Positions 1 to 7,920 of a stretch of DNA of 64,000 nt are shown one piece after another. Each line of letters starts with the position of its first letter. Position 1 is the first letter of the stretch. A program made the position numbers and the translations under genes. A model generated the notes under the pieces. The model had not been told where the DNA came from, did not search any database, and saw only the letters and a program-made list of their open reading frames with translations. Source of the stretch: an uncultured Bacteroidales bacterium (GTDB taxonomy: Bacteria; Bacteroidota; Bacteroidia; Bacteroidales; Bacteroidaceae); contig CADAJS010000005.1 in assembly GCA_902788315.1 (NCBI GenBank), positions 39,748-103,747 of the forward strand. The letters are read 5' to 3'.

Positions 1-1
1 T

Positions 2-643
2 CAGCGCCCCACGACAAGCGGGCGCTACACTATGATTCTGGAATCCCCCGTGGCTGGCAACATTCTCATGCCGCTGCTCTCTGCCATGAGCGGACAGGCA
101 CTTCAGCAGCGAACCTCTTTCCTGGCCGGACGGTTGGGACAGGCCATCGGCTCTCCCCTGCTTCATCTCGTCGATGACCCACTCATCCCTGGCACGCGTG
201 GTGCATGCCTCTTCGACTACGACGGAGTAGCCACACAGCGACGCATGCTTTTCGACCAAGGCCGTCTGGCCACCTTTTTCATCGACACGCCCTGTGGACA
301 CAAACTGGGCATGCAGCCCACCACACAGGGCACCCATCATCTGATATTCCAGCCTGGCGAACTCTCCCTTTCGCAACTGATGAGACAGTATCCCGAAGCC
401 ATTCTTGTCACGGACTTCAACGGAGGGAACTGTGACCCCACGACAGGAAACTTCTCGTATGGAATCGAGGGTTTCTTGCTCCACGAGGGAGAAATAGCGC
501 AACCTCTGAGTGGCATGAATATCACGGGAAATATGCTCGCGCTGTGGCAGAATCTGGTGGGCAAGGCCAACGACGCCGACCCGTGGGAGACGGAACTAAT
601 ACCCAGCCTGGCATTCGACGACGTTTCTTTCGGAGGATGCTGA
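2..643 (+). CDS. TldD/PmbA family metallopeptidase, 3' part only
   Basis: The reading frame is open to the left edge of the window, so the gene is cut there; the first ATG inside the window (32) is internal. The visible part of about 210 residues is the C-terminal domain of the TldD/TldE (PmbA) family, shown by the conserved stretch 'FNGGNCDPTTGNFSYGIEGF' and the ending 'LAFDDVSFGGC'. TldD/TldE proteins form a cytoplasmic peptidase that trims small peptides; the pair consists of a zinc-bearing TldD and a non-catalytic TldE/PmbA. I cannot tell which this is, because the HExxxH region would lie outside the window. It ends tail to tail with the next gene, one base between the stop codons, with no room for a terminator. 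Confidence 0.85.
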   Translation, partial: QRPTTSGRYTMILESPVAGNILMPLLSAMSGQALQQRTSFLAGRLGQAIGSPLLHLVDDPLIPGTRGACLFDYDGVATQRRMLFDQGRLATFFIDTPCGHKLGMQPTTQGTHHLIFQPGELSLSQLMRQYPEAILVTDFNGGNCDPTTGNFSYGIEGFLLHEGEIAQPLSGMNITGNMLALWQNLVGKANDADPWETELIPSLAFDDVSFGGC

Positions 644-644
644 C

Positions 645-1538
645 TCAGCGCTTCAGCAACTTCCGCTCCCCCTTGATGTAGAGTCCCGGTGCAGTGCCCG
701 CGGTGCGGCGTCCCATTAAGTCATACATCACCTCATCCTCGGATGCCGATGCCTCGGGAGCCCCGATGCCATCGTCAAGCACTTTCACCAGAGCTGTAAC
801 AAGCACAGGTCGATGGTCCGAAGCTGCGGGTTCTGCCACCACCCTGCTGCCCGTGCGAATCACAGATCGGCCCATCGTGGCAATATAATCAATGCAGGAT
901 GTTGGCTTGTCGGCAGGGAAAGAATAACTCTCCGTGCCCGTTGTCTTATTCAGGATGACAAACGACTTCTTCAGCTGTGTAATGAGTTTGCTTTCGGGCT
1001 TGTCATTCCAGTCGCCACAGATGATGAAGGGCTTATCCCAACGGGCTGCCTCCTCCAAGATGATTTCTACCGAAGCCAGGCGATTAGACTCCACGAGATC
1101 CAGATGCGTGCAGGCAAACACATAGTCTTCAAACTCACAGACAAGCAGCGTACGCTTCTCCTGACCGGGCAGCGGAGTATTTCTCACGCTGAGGGGTTTC
1201 TCCTTGCTCAAGATGGCCACGCCATACGCGCCCCCACTTAGGGGAATGGCACGTCCAAAGGTGCCATACATGCCACACTTCTCTGCCAGATACTGCGTCT
1301 GGTTCACCTTGTTTGAGCGTGGAACAATGTTATCCACCTCCTGAAGGCCCACCACGTCAGGCGTGGTTTTATTGATGACTTCTGCCGTGCGGTCCAGGTC
1401 CACCACATTATCCATACCAGCCCCGTGGCGGATGTTATATGAGAGAATCGTTTGACGTTCATAGCTCTGTGCCATCGAGATTGAGCTCCAGCCGAGGCCT
1501 AAACATGCGAGCAATAGGAATATAAACCGTGCCTTCAT
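645..1538 (-). CDS. Secreted endonuclease/exonuclease/phosphatase family protein with T9SS-like C-terminal tail
   Basis: A 297-residue protein with a signal peptide (about residues 1-23, ending SMAQ). The middle is an endonuclease/exonuclease/phosphatase (EEP, DNase I-like) fold: 'LSYNIRHG' near residue 35, 'VVGLQEVD' near 67 (metal-binding Glu), 'CTHLDL', 'ICGDWND' and the terminal 'SDHRPV' His motif, so the hydrolytic site looks complete. The substrate (nucleic acid or phosphodiester/phospholipid) cannot be told from sequence. The last 30 residues, 'YDLMGRR' followed by 'GLYI...RKLLKR', resemble the type IX secretion sorting domain common in Prevotella-like bacteria, which suggests export to the cell surface or beyond. 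Expression probably starts at the repeated promoters at 1612-1730. Confidence 0.85.
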   Translation of the reverse strand: MKARFIFLLLACLGLGWSSISMAQSYERQTILSYNIRHGAGMDNVVDLDRTAEVINKTTPDVVGLQEVDNIVPRSNKVNQTQYLAEKCGMYGTFGRAIPLSGGAYGVAILSKEKPLSVRNTPLPGQEKRTLLVCEFEDYVFACTHLDLVESNRLASVEIILEEAARWDKPFIICGDWNDKPESKLITQLKKSFVILNKTTGTESYSFPADKPTSCIDYIATMGRSVIRTGSRVVAEPAASDHRPVLVTALVKVLDDGIGAPEASASEDEVMYDLMGRRTAGTAPGLYIKGERKLLKR

Positions 1539-1611
1539 TGTTGCTTATAGTTTAATGTTTAATTCACAAGTATCGTCCACTCCCATCCCTGTTTCCTTCG
1601 GTATGGTTCTG

Positions 1612-1642
1612 CAAAGTTACGAATAAGTGAGAGAAGAGCAAA
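1612..1642 (-). promoter_or_regulatory. Proximal Bacteroidetes promoter for the EEP gene
   Basis: Read on the minus strand: TTTG (1639-1642), 19 nt, TAACTTTG (1612-1619). This is the exact Bacteroidetes -33/-7 pattern, and transcription would start about 65 nt before the EEP start codon. It lies inside repeat copy 1612-1668. Confidence 0.75.
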
Positions 1643-1699
1643 ACAAAAGACGAAGTTTTTGACTTGCTTTTCCGAACGAAAGTAACGTCGACCGTAGGT

Positions 1700-1730
1700 C
1701 AAAGTTACGAATAAGTGAGAGAAGAGCAAA
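1700..1730 (-). promoter_or_regulatory. Distal duplicate promoter for the EEP gene
   Basis: The same promoter as at 1612-1642, with the same 19-nt spacer, placed exactly 88 bp further upstream inside the second copy of the direct repeat: TTTG at 1727-1730 and TAACTTTG at 1700-1707 on the minus strand. Confidence 0.65.
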
Positions 1731-1863
1731 ACAAAAGACGAAGTTTTTGACTTGCTCTTCTTCCACACCTGCCTTTGGCAGGCAGAAGCGTCCCAAAGGG
1801 CCGAGCGCCGAACGAAAGTAACATCGGCCAAAAGGCCAAAGTAACGAATAAGTGAGGTTTAAT

Positions 1864-2115
1864 TGTATCTCTGTATCTGATTCTTAGCAACATCATACAT
1901 ATCGCAAGGAAAGATTTCGACTTCAGACGGCCCGGGCCGTCCGGTTAGACGCCTCGGGCCGTCCGAATAGACGCCCCAGGCCATCCAACCGTCCGCCCCG
2001 AGGCGTTTTCCTTATCCAGCCGACTCCGTCTCCCTCCTGACCCGATTCCTCATCCCTCCTGACCCGATTCCTCATCCCTTCTGACCCGAGTCCTCATCCC
2101 TTCTGACCCGAGTCC
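1864..2115 (+). repeat. Dispersed structured intergenic element, copy 1
   Basis: This stretch aligns with 28457-28677 in the same orientation; the tract from about 1901 to 1935 is almost identical. It contains the perfect 16-bp palindrome GACGGCCCGGGCCGTC (1926-1941). A 9-bp arm CGCCTCGGG (1950-1958) is complementary to CCCGAGGCG (1997-2005), followed by TTTTCC, so the RNA could act like a terminator. The 3' part is a 22-bp tandem repeat (units 2032-2053, 2054-2075, 2076-2097, and a partial 2098-2115). No protein-coding potential is apparent; it may be a small RNA, a terminator-like element or a mobile palindromic repeat. Confidence 0.8.
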
Positions 2116-2297
2116 ACGTTCGATCGCTCGACTCTACCGCATTGCTTTTAGTGCAAAGAACACCTAATTTCTAATCCCACTACCCCATCCTCACATAACG
2201 ACCCTCCAGAGCTCAATTTCCAATTCTTCGACACGTGAGGCACTACATTTTTTGAGTATAGTGTCGTACAACACTTCACAAAAAAAGAGTTATTCCC

Positions 2298-2328
2298 TTT
2301 GCCGTTCCGTGTGAAAGTTGTAACTTTG
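2298..2328 (+). promoter_or_regulatory. Promoter of the corrinoid-type uptake operon
   Basis: TTTG (2298-2301), 19 nt, TAACTTTG (2321-2328), a perfect Bacteroidetes match. The predicted start near 2335 leaves a leader of only about 45 nt, too short to hold a cobalamin riboswitch. Confidence 0.8.
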
Positions 2329-2379
2329 CACAGCCGAACAAGGAACCATTAAATTAACCAACATCAAAAAAAAAGACAC

Positions 2380-3132
2380 ATGAAACAGACAAAGTTTATG
2401 GCTCTCCTGCTCTTTGCAGGAATGACGCTCGTGGCCTGCGATGATGACGAGAACGAAATCGAGCCCAGCGAACAGCAGAATACAATGACGCTCACTTTTG
2501 AGGGCAGTTCATGGAATTCGCTGATTGACAATCCTCAATACTACGGCCCGCTGCTCTATGGCGAGAATGCCAAGGACTATGCCTGGACCGATGCCACCAC
2601 ACAGCTGCATGGCGGGATGACCAACGCCTGGGGTGGCCAGTACGGATTCTCCGAGGGCGGCATTGCCATCAGCAATTACATTGATGCCGACGTGAATTCC
2701 CAGCGAAGCTATGATTGTCAGCTGGCTGTACCCGTGAGCAATGGGAGCAAGAATTTTGCCGTCGTATATTGCGATGCCAACCTGACCTTTGCCGATGGCG
2801 TAGCACGCCAGATTGAGTCGATGGACATGATAGGCACCACCTATTTGATTAGCGTAGCCAAGAATGGTAATGACTATGCCAAGGCGCTGAAAGACAAGGG
2901 TGACTATGTGAACCTGATTATCACAGGCTACAACGGCGAGACGGTGACGGGAACATCCACTGTAACGCTGGCTCTGCAGGGTGGCTCACTCGACAAGTGG
3001 TACACTCATTCCCTGAAGGGACTGGGGAAAGTGACACGCCTCCACTTCACAATGGACGGAAGCGACAAGAGTTTTGGTTACATGAACACACCCACCTACT
3101 TTGCTTTCGACAACGTGGTGGTGAAGAAGTGA
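2380..3132 (+). CDS. DUF4465 surface lipoprotein of a corrinoid-type uptake locus
   Basis: A 250-residue lipoprotein: signal peptide with lipobox TLVAC (Cys20), an acidic linker (DDDENEIEPSE), then a DUF4465 domain ending in the family pattern 'GYMNTPTYFAFDNVVV'. The acidic residues after the lipid Cys resemble the surface-export signal of Bacteroidetes lipoproteins. DUF4465 proteins are often found beside BtuB-type receptors, where some surface lipoproteins bind vitamin B12; binding here is inferred from position only. It is first in the operon, directly after the promoter at 2298-2328, and 27 nt before the propeller lipoprotein. Confidence 0.85.
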   Translation: MKQTKFMALLLFAGMTLVACDDDENEIEPSEQQNTMTLTFEGSSWNSLIDNPQYYGPLLYGENAKDYAWTDATTQLHGGMTNAWGGQYGFSEGGIAISNYIDADVNSQRSYDCQLAVPVSNGSKNFAVVYCDANLTFADGVARQIESMDMIGTTYLISVAKNGNDYAKALKDKGDYVNLIITGYNGETVTGTSTVTLALQGGSLDKWYTHSLKGLGKVTRLHFTMDGSDKSFGYMNTPTYFAFDNVVVKK

Positions 3133-3159
3133 CAAACAAACATCGGACCACAAAAAGCA

Positions 3160-4290
3160 ATGTACGCCTCGGCCCGTATGTCCAACCTTTGCATGCTGTC
3201 AGTTGCCCTTGTGCTGCTGGCAGCATGCAATCATTCCAGCCCCGGACTATCCGAGGAGGATTTCTCACACCAGGGGCGGGGCGTCTTCATTCTGTGTGAA
3301 GGAAACTTTCAGGCCGGAAACAGCACGCTCTCGTATTACGACCCTTCCACACGCAAAGTTGAGAACGGCGTGTTCCAACGTGCCAACGACCGGAAGCTGG
3401 GCGACACGGGGCAGTCCATCACCATCGATCGTGGCACAGCATACATCGCCGTGGAAAACAGTGGCATCATCTGGGCCATCGACACCGAAACATTCCGCGT
3501 CAAGGGACAACTGACTGCAGGGCAGACGGAGCAACACATGATAAACCCACGCTACGTGTACGTATCGAATGCCGAGAAGGCTTATGCAACCGATCTCTAC
3601 GCCCCCTATATCACCATCTTCAACCCTACGACACTTGCTTATCGGGGCTACATCTCCACGGCTCAGCCGCAAGCGTATGGATATTCCAACACAGAGCGTA
3701 TCGTGCCCTACGGACAGACGCTCTTTGTCAATTGCTGGTGTTACAGCCGAAGCATCCTGGTCATCGACACACAGCAGGAGGCAGTGACAGACAGCATCGT
3801 CCTGAGCAGCTGGCAACCCAAGGCAATGCTTTTGGACTGCCACAACAAGCTTTGGGTACTCACAGACGGCGGATACGGAACCGACGGCAGCACGTCATCC
3901 TTTAGTGACAACGTACCTCACCTCTATCGAATCGATGCTGCCACACGCCGCATTGAATCAGACGAGCCACTGGACACGGACGAAGCCAGTGTGGAAATGG
4001 CCCTCAATCCACGGGGTGACACTCTCTACATTATCAACAACGACCTCTATCGCATGGCTGTCACAGACGCACATCTCTCCGTGCGACCCTTCATCAAGGC
4101 ACCCAAAGACAGCCAGGGACGACGCCACAAGCTTTATGGGCTTAACGTGAATCCCTATGACGGCGACATCTATCTGGCCGATGCCGTGGATTACAGCCAG
4201 GCAGGTGTGGTTTACCGATACTCGCGCGAAGGACAGCTCGTGGACCACTTCCGCGTGGGCATCAACCCCAGTTGCTTTGCCTTCAAGTAA
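3160..4290 (+). CDS. YncE-like/DUF5074 beta-propeller lipoprotein (BtuG-like)
   Basis: A 376-residue lipoprotein with lipobox LLAAC (Cys23; an alternative start at 3178 would put it at Cys17). The rest is a repetitive all-beta protein of the YncE-like propeller type: repeated blocks of the form 'xIxIDxGTAYIAVENSGIIWAIDTET' and 'YVSNAEKAYATDLY'. In Bacteroides, propeller lipoproteins next to BtuB (BtuG) capture cobalamin at the cell surface with very high affinity and sit on the receptor as a lid. Its place upstream of a BtuB-like receptor and a BtuF-like binding protein supports the same role. Direct proof of ligand is not possible from sequence. Confidence 0.8.
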   Translation: MYASARMSNLCMLSVALVLLAACNHSSPGLSEEDFSHQGRGVFILCEGNFQAGNSTLSYYDPSTRKVENGVFQRANDRKLGDTGQSITIDRGTAYIAVENSGIIWAIDTETFRVKGQLTAGQTEQHMINPRYVYVSNAEKAYATDLYAPYITIFNPTTLAYRGYISTAQPQAYGYSNTERIVPYGQTLFVNCWCYSRSILVIDTQQEAVTDSIVLSSWQPKAMLLDCHNKLWVLTDGGYGTDGSTSSFSDNVPHLYRIDAATRRIESDEPLDTDEASVEMALNPRGDTLYIINNDLYRMAVTDAHLSVRPFIKAPKDSQGRRHKLYGLNVNPYDGDIYLADAVDYSQAGVVYRYSREGQLVDHFRVGINPSCFAFK

Positions 4291-4324
4291 AAGCCCCTCT
4301 CCCCCTCTTCGGATTACAACCATC

Positions 4325-5860
4325 ATGAGTATGCATACACCTGAAATACGACTTTCCAGCCCTACCCGTTCTCTATGGAGGAAAATGGGGACTGGCGTCC
4401 TTCTCCTTCTTTTTTTCTCGCTCCTTTCATGCAGCGACGACAGCCCAAGCGGGCCACTGCCCGTTATCAGCTGGGCCATGTCGGGCGCACGATTCCGAGT
4501 ATATACCGACGAGGTGCTGAGCCTGGTGCCCGATGTGGAGCACACTGACGAAACCACCACCTATCTGTGGACAATGGACGGGAAGACCGTAGGCACCGAC
4601 GATCACTTCGAATTCAGCAGCCCGACGGCAGGCGAATACTATGTGAAGTTCCGGGTGACAAACCGTTTCGGGCAGACAGACGATGAGGTGAAAATCACGG
4701 TGGTGCAGGCAGAGAAGAACACCATTCCCGAGCCGCCCAGCGACAGCACGCTACGCTGCCTCTTTCCCTTCAGCGAGATCAACATCCCCATCGGGAGAGA
4801 CATTGAGATACGACCCCACATCCTGGAGAATACCGAGGGATATAGCTGGCAGTGGCAGGTTAATGGAGTTGATGTAGATGGCTCGGGACAGACCGTGACG
4901 GGCAGCCCACGACTCATATTCCGAGCCACGGAACAGGGAACGACGAATGTCTGCCTCCTATTACGTAACGATACATCCGAGGTCAGACGAGAAGTCATCG
5001 TTCATCAATGTCCTCCTGCCGGAACATATCGACGCACCACTCCGAGCACACGGAGGATGGTAGATAAAGTCTTTGAATATCAGCCAGCACCAGGCCATCA
5101 AGTGAATGGTTACATCATTACGGGAAGAAGCTTCCCCGATGGCTGCACGCACGAACAAGCCTGCGATACCGTGCTCAGTCATTTCGAGCGCCAGTGGATG
5201 ACAAGCCTGGGCGGATGGGGTGGCTATCTGGTGGCAGGCTTCGACCACAGCGTACCGCGCAACGACACAAAGCCAGACCTCTGTATCAAGGGTAATCCGT
5301 ACGACTACCAATCGGAACCTGGCATCATCTGGGTGAGCCAGGACGTGAATGGCGACGGATTACCCAACGACCTATGGTACGAACTGGCCGGCTCGGAATA
5401 TGGCACCCGCAATCACACGACAGGCTATGCCATGACATACTATCGTCCGCAGCATCCTCACATGGGAGTAGCATGGAAAGGAAGCGGCGGCGAGTCGGAC
5501 TATATTCCGTACATGAGCTACTGGAATCCAGCCGATTATTATTGGCAGGACTGGCAGCGGGACAAGGAGACGCTGACATTCTTCGGCAGCATGCTTGAGA
5601 GTAACGTATCGTATAGCAACGGCGTTTCGTCGCTTCCGCCATACGCCTGGGGATACGCCGACAATCTGGGCGAAGACTACATCGAGGGGACACGTGGCCG
5701 TATGGGATATTACAGTATAAGGCACGCGCGCACGTGGGACGGCCAGCCTGCCGAACTGGAATACATTGATTTCGTCAAGGTGCAGACAGCCATTACAGGC
5801 CATACGCCCAACCTGGGCGATGCGAGCACCGAGGTGTATGGCATCATGAGTAACGAATAA
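4325..5860 (+). CDS. PKD-domain surface lipoprotein of the corrinoid-type uptake locus
   Basis: A 511-residue lipoprotein. I chose ATG 4325 because the frame upstream overlaps the previous gene; ATG 4385 is a shorter possibility. The lipobox is LLSC at Cys36, then 'SDDS'. Residues about 55-120 form a PKD-like beta domain ('YLWTMDGKTVGTDDHFEFSS', 'GEYYVKFRVTN'), a second Ig/PKD-like segment follows near 150-230, and the C-terminal half is a conserved Bacteroidetes surface domain ('DVNGDGLPNDLWYELAGSEY', Ca-binding-like). It ends 2 nt before the TonB receptor, so the two are co-transcribed. The likely role is presenting the ligand to the receptor; the function of the C-terminal domain is unknown to me. 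Confidence 0.8.
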   Translation: MSMHTPEIRLSSPTRSLWRKMGTGVLLLLFFSLLSCSDDSPSGPLPVISWAMSGARFRVYTDEVLSLVPDVEHTDETTTYLWTMDGKTVGTDDHFEFSSPTAGEYYVKFRVTNRFGQTDDEVKITVVQAEKNTIPEPPSDSTLRCLFPFSEINIPIGRDIEIRPHILENTEGYSWQWQVNGVDVDGSGQTVTGSPRLIFRATEQGTTNVCLLLRNDTSEVRREVIVHQCPPAGTYRRTTPSTRRMVDKVFEYQPAPGHQVNGYIITGRSFPDGCTHEQACDTVLSHFERQWMTSLGGWGGYLVAGFDHSVPRNDTKPDLCIKGNPYDYQSEPGIIWVSQDVNGDGLPNDLWYELAGSEYGTRNHTTGYAMTYYRPQHPHMGVAWKGSGGESDYIPYMSYWNPADYYWQDWQRDKETLTFFGSMLESNVSYSNGVSSLPPYAWGYADNLGEDYIEGTRGRMGYYSIRHARTWDGQPAELEYIDFVKVQTAITGHTPNLGDASTEVYGIMSNE

Positions 5861-5862
5861 GG

Positions 5863-7920
5863 ATGAGGATCTGTGCCCGAAGTCTGCTCTGCCTCCTCGC
5901 AGCCCCTGCATTTCTGCATGCACGCGAGGCGGACGATGAGGCCATTCCGGAACGCCGCGACACCCTGCGCACCGTGCAGGTTACGGCCACGCGCCGCTTG
6001 CGCGACACCGGACTGCAGATGACCCGGCTGGACACACTGGCGCTGCGCGAGAATATCTCACTCTCCGTGGCCGACGTACTCACACAGCACAGCACACTCT
6101 TCATCAAGAGCTACGGACGTGCCACCGAGTCAACAGCCGAGTTCCGCGGCACATCGCCCAGCCACACACAGGTGCTCTGGAACGGCATGCGCTTCAATTC
6201 TCCCATGCTGGGCACGATGGACTTCAGCCTTATCCCATCCTATTTTGTGGACGATGCCACGCTCTACCATGGCGCATCCAGCCTGGCCGTGACGGATGGA
6301 GGCCTGGGCGGTGCCATAGAATTGCGCACACGCTCCTCGGCACAGGAAGGTCTTCGGGGGCAGTATGTACAAGGCATCGGATCCTACGAGACCTTCGACC
6401 AGTTTCTGCGTCTCTCCTATCAGAGCGGCAGGCACTGGAGCGCCAACACCCGACTCTCGTATGGCACCAGCGAGAACGATTTCAGGTACACAAACTACGA
6501 CAAGAAGGTGGACGAGCGCGACGCACAGGCTGGCATCGTCCGGAGCTATCACCCACGGGAACGTAACAGGAGCGGCTACTTCGACGACATAAATCTGATG
6601 CAGGACGTGGCATACAACGACCTGCACGGCAATCGTTGGGGGGCCACCGTATGGTGTACGACCTCGAAGCGCGGACTACCCTTCCTCAGTGTGGACTACA
6701 AGGACGACAGTGATTTCAAGAACGAACAGACGCTCACTGCCGTGCGGAGCGTTGCCACCTACGACCACACGGCCTCTCAGTGGAACATCGGCTTCAAGGC
6801 GGGCTATGCACATCAGAACCTGGGTTATGACTATCATACGACCAGAGCCGATGTGCAGACAGACATCACCCGCAGCCGCAGCTATGTGAACACCGTTTTT
6901 CTGCAAGCCACAGCCGACCTGCTCCCTGCCCCCGGCTGGATGCTGACGGCCAGCGCTGCTACCTATTACAATCACGTGCGCAGCTGGGACCGCAGTCCCT
7001 TCCACATCGGGGACAATTTCGACACCGGACGCTGGGAGGGCCATGCCACGGCACAGTTGCGGTGGCGTCCGCGAGAGCGGTTCACGATGGCGGCCGTACT
7101 GCGCGAAGATATTTACCGTACCGACATGCAAGTGCCCATACCTGCATTGATGGCCGACTATCTCCTTGTCCGTCCCTGGCAACTTACCCTCAAGGCATCT
7201 GTCGCACGCAACCAACGCTATCCCTCGATGGACGACCTTTATTACAAGCCGGGTGGCAACCCTGACCTGAAGGCAGAGAAGGGCTTCACCTACGATGCAG
7301 GGCTTTCCTGGCACAGGCAAGTGGGAGGCTATGAGGTAGGCGGCAGCGTTACTGGATTCGACTCGTACATCAGCGACTGGATTCAGTGGACACCGAACAC
7401 AAAAGGCTTCTGGGTACCCGAGAATGTGAAACGCGTGCATGCCTATGGAGTGGAGTCTTCGCTGAACGCCTCCACACCAGAGGTGCGTGGATGGAAGGCA
7501 CAACTCACTGCCAACTATGCTTTCACGCCCAGCATTAACCGAGGTCGGCGTGTGAACAGCGACGATGCCTCCTACGGCAAACAGCTGTGTTATGTGCCGC
7601 GCCATTCGACCAATTTCACAGTCCGACTGACATGGCGACAATGGGAACTGACCTACCATTGGATTCACTATAGCGAACGCTTCACCACCACAAGCAACGA
7701 GACTCGCTACATCACGGGCCGGCTACTCCCCTATTACATGAACAATGTGGCCGTAGGACGACGGTTTCAGTGGCGCAATGTGCATGCCAGCCTGCGCCTG
7801 GCGGTGAACAATCTGTTCGACAACGAATACGTCACCGTACTGTCACGCCCGATGCCGCCACGCAATTATGCCCTTTACCTCGAAATATCTCCCTTATGGA
7901 AAAAACACGCAAAGCACTGA
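5863..7920 (+). CDS. btuB: TonB-dependent outer-membrane receptor, BtuB-like
   Basis: A 685-residue receptor: signal peptide (about 1-20), a TonB-box-like 'TLRTVQVTATR' near residue 35-45, a plug domain ('SVADVLTQHSTLFIKSYG', 'TEFRGTSPSHTQVLWNGMRF' class motifs), then a 22-strand barrel ending in a short aromatic strand ('YALYLEIS'). Its length and plug are like the compact BtuB-type receptors rather than the ~1000-residue SusC type, and no carboxypeptidase-like N-terminal domain is present. It lies between two ligand-binding lipoproteins and a BtuF-like protein that overlaps its 3' end by 25 nt. Substrate assignment to corrinoids rests on this context. Confidence 0.8.
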   Translation: MRICARSLLCLLAAPAFLHAREADDEAIPERRDTLRTVQVTATRRLRDTGLQMTRLDTLALRENISLSVADVLTQHSTLFIKSYGRATESTAEFRGTSPSHTQVLWNGMRFNSPMLGTMDFSLIPSYFVDDATLYHGASSLAVTDGGLGGAIELRTRSSAQEGLRGQYVQGIGSYETFDQFLRLSYQSGRHWSANTRLSYGTSENDFRYTNYDKKVDERDAQAGIVRSYHPRERNRSGYFDDINLMQDVAYNDLHGNRWGATVWCTTSKRGLPFLSVDYKDDSDFKNEQTLTAVRSVATYDHTASQWNIGFKAGYAHQNLGYDYHTTRADVQTDITRSRSYVNTVFLQATADLLPAPGWMLTASAATYYNHVRSWDRSPFHIGDNFDTGRWEGHATAQLRWRPRERFTMAAVLREDIYRTDMQVPIPALMADYLLVRPWQLTLKASVARNQRYPSMDDLYYKPGGNPDLKAEKGFTYDAGLSWHRQVGGYEVGGSVTGFDSYISDWIQWTPNTKGFWVPENVKRVHAYGVESSLNASTPEVRGWKAQLTANYAFTPSINRGRRVNSDDASYGKQLCYVPRHSTNFTVRLTWRQWELTYHWIHYSERFTTTSNETRYITGRLLPYYMNNVAVGRRFQWRNVHASLRLAVNNLFDNEYVTVLSRPMPPRNYALYLEISPLWKKHAKH

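Larger units (their letters stand above)
1612..1756 (-). repeat. 57-bp direct repeat carrying a promoter (two copies)
   Basis: Bases 1612-1668 and 1700-1756 are identical over 57 bp. Each holds a full minus-strand promoter. The spacer 'CCGAACGAAAGTAAC' (1672-1686) recurs at 1808-1822, followed by a third, partial unit (1835-1855) whose -7 element is degenerate. A diverged relative lies at 53997-54115. Confidence 0.9.

Noticed and set aside
1559..1896. Minus-strand frames through the promoter repeats
   Set aside because: The products repeat the same peptide because the DNA is a direct repeat; the region is better explained as promoters.
1559..2379. Cobalamin riboswitch upstream of the uptake locus
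   Set aside because: I looked for a B12-box-like sequence and the GC-rich elements do not match it; the predicted leader is also too short. A covariance search would settle it.
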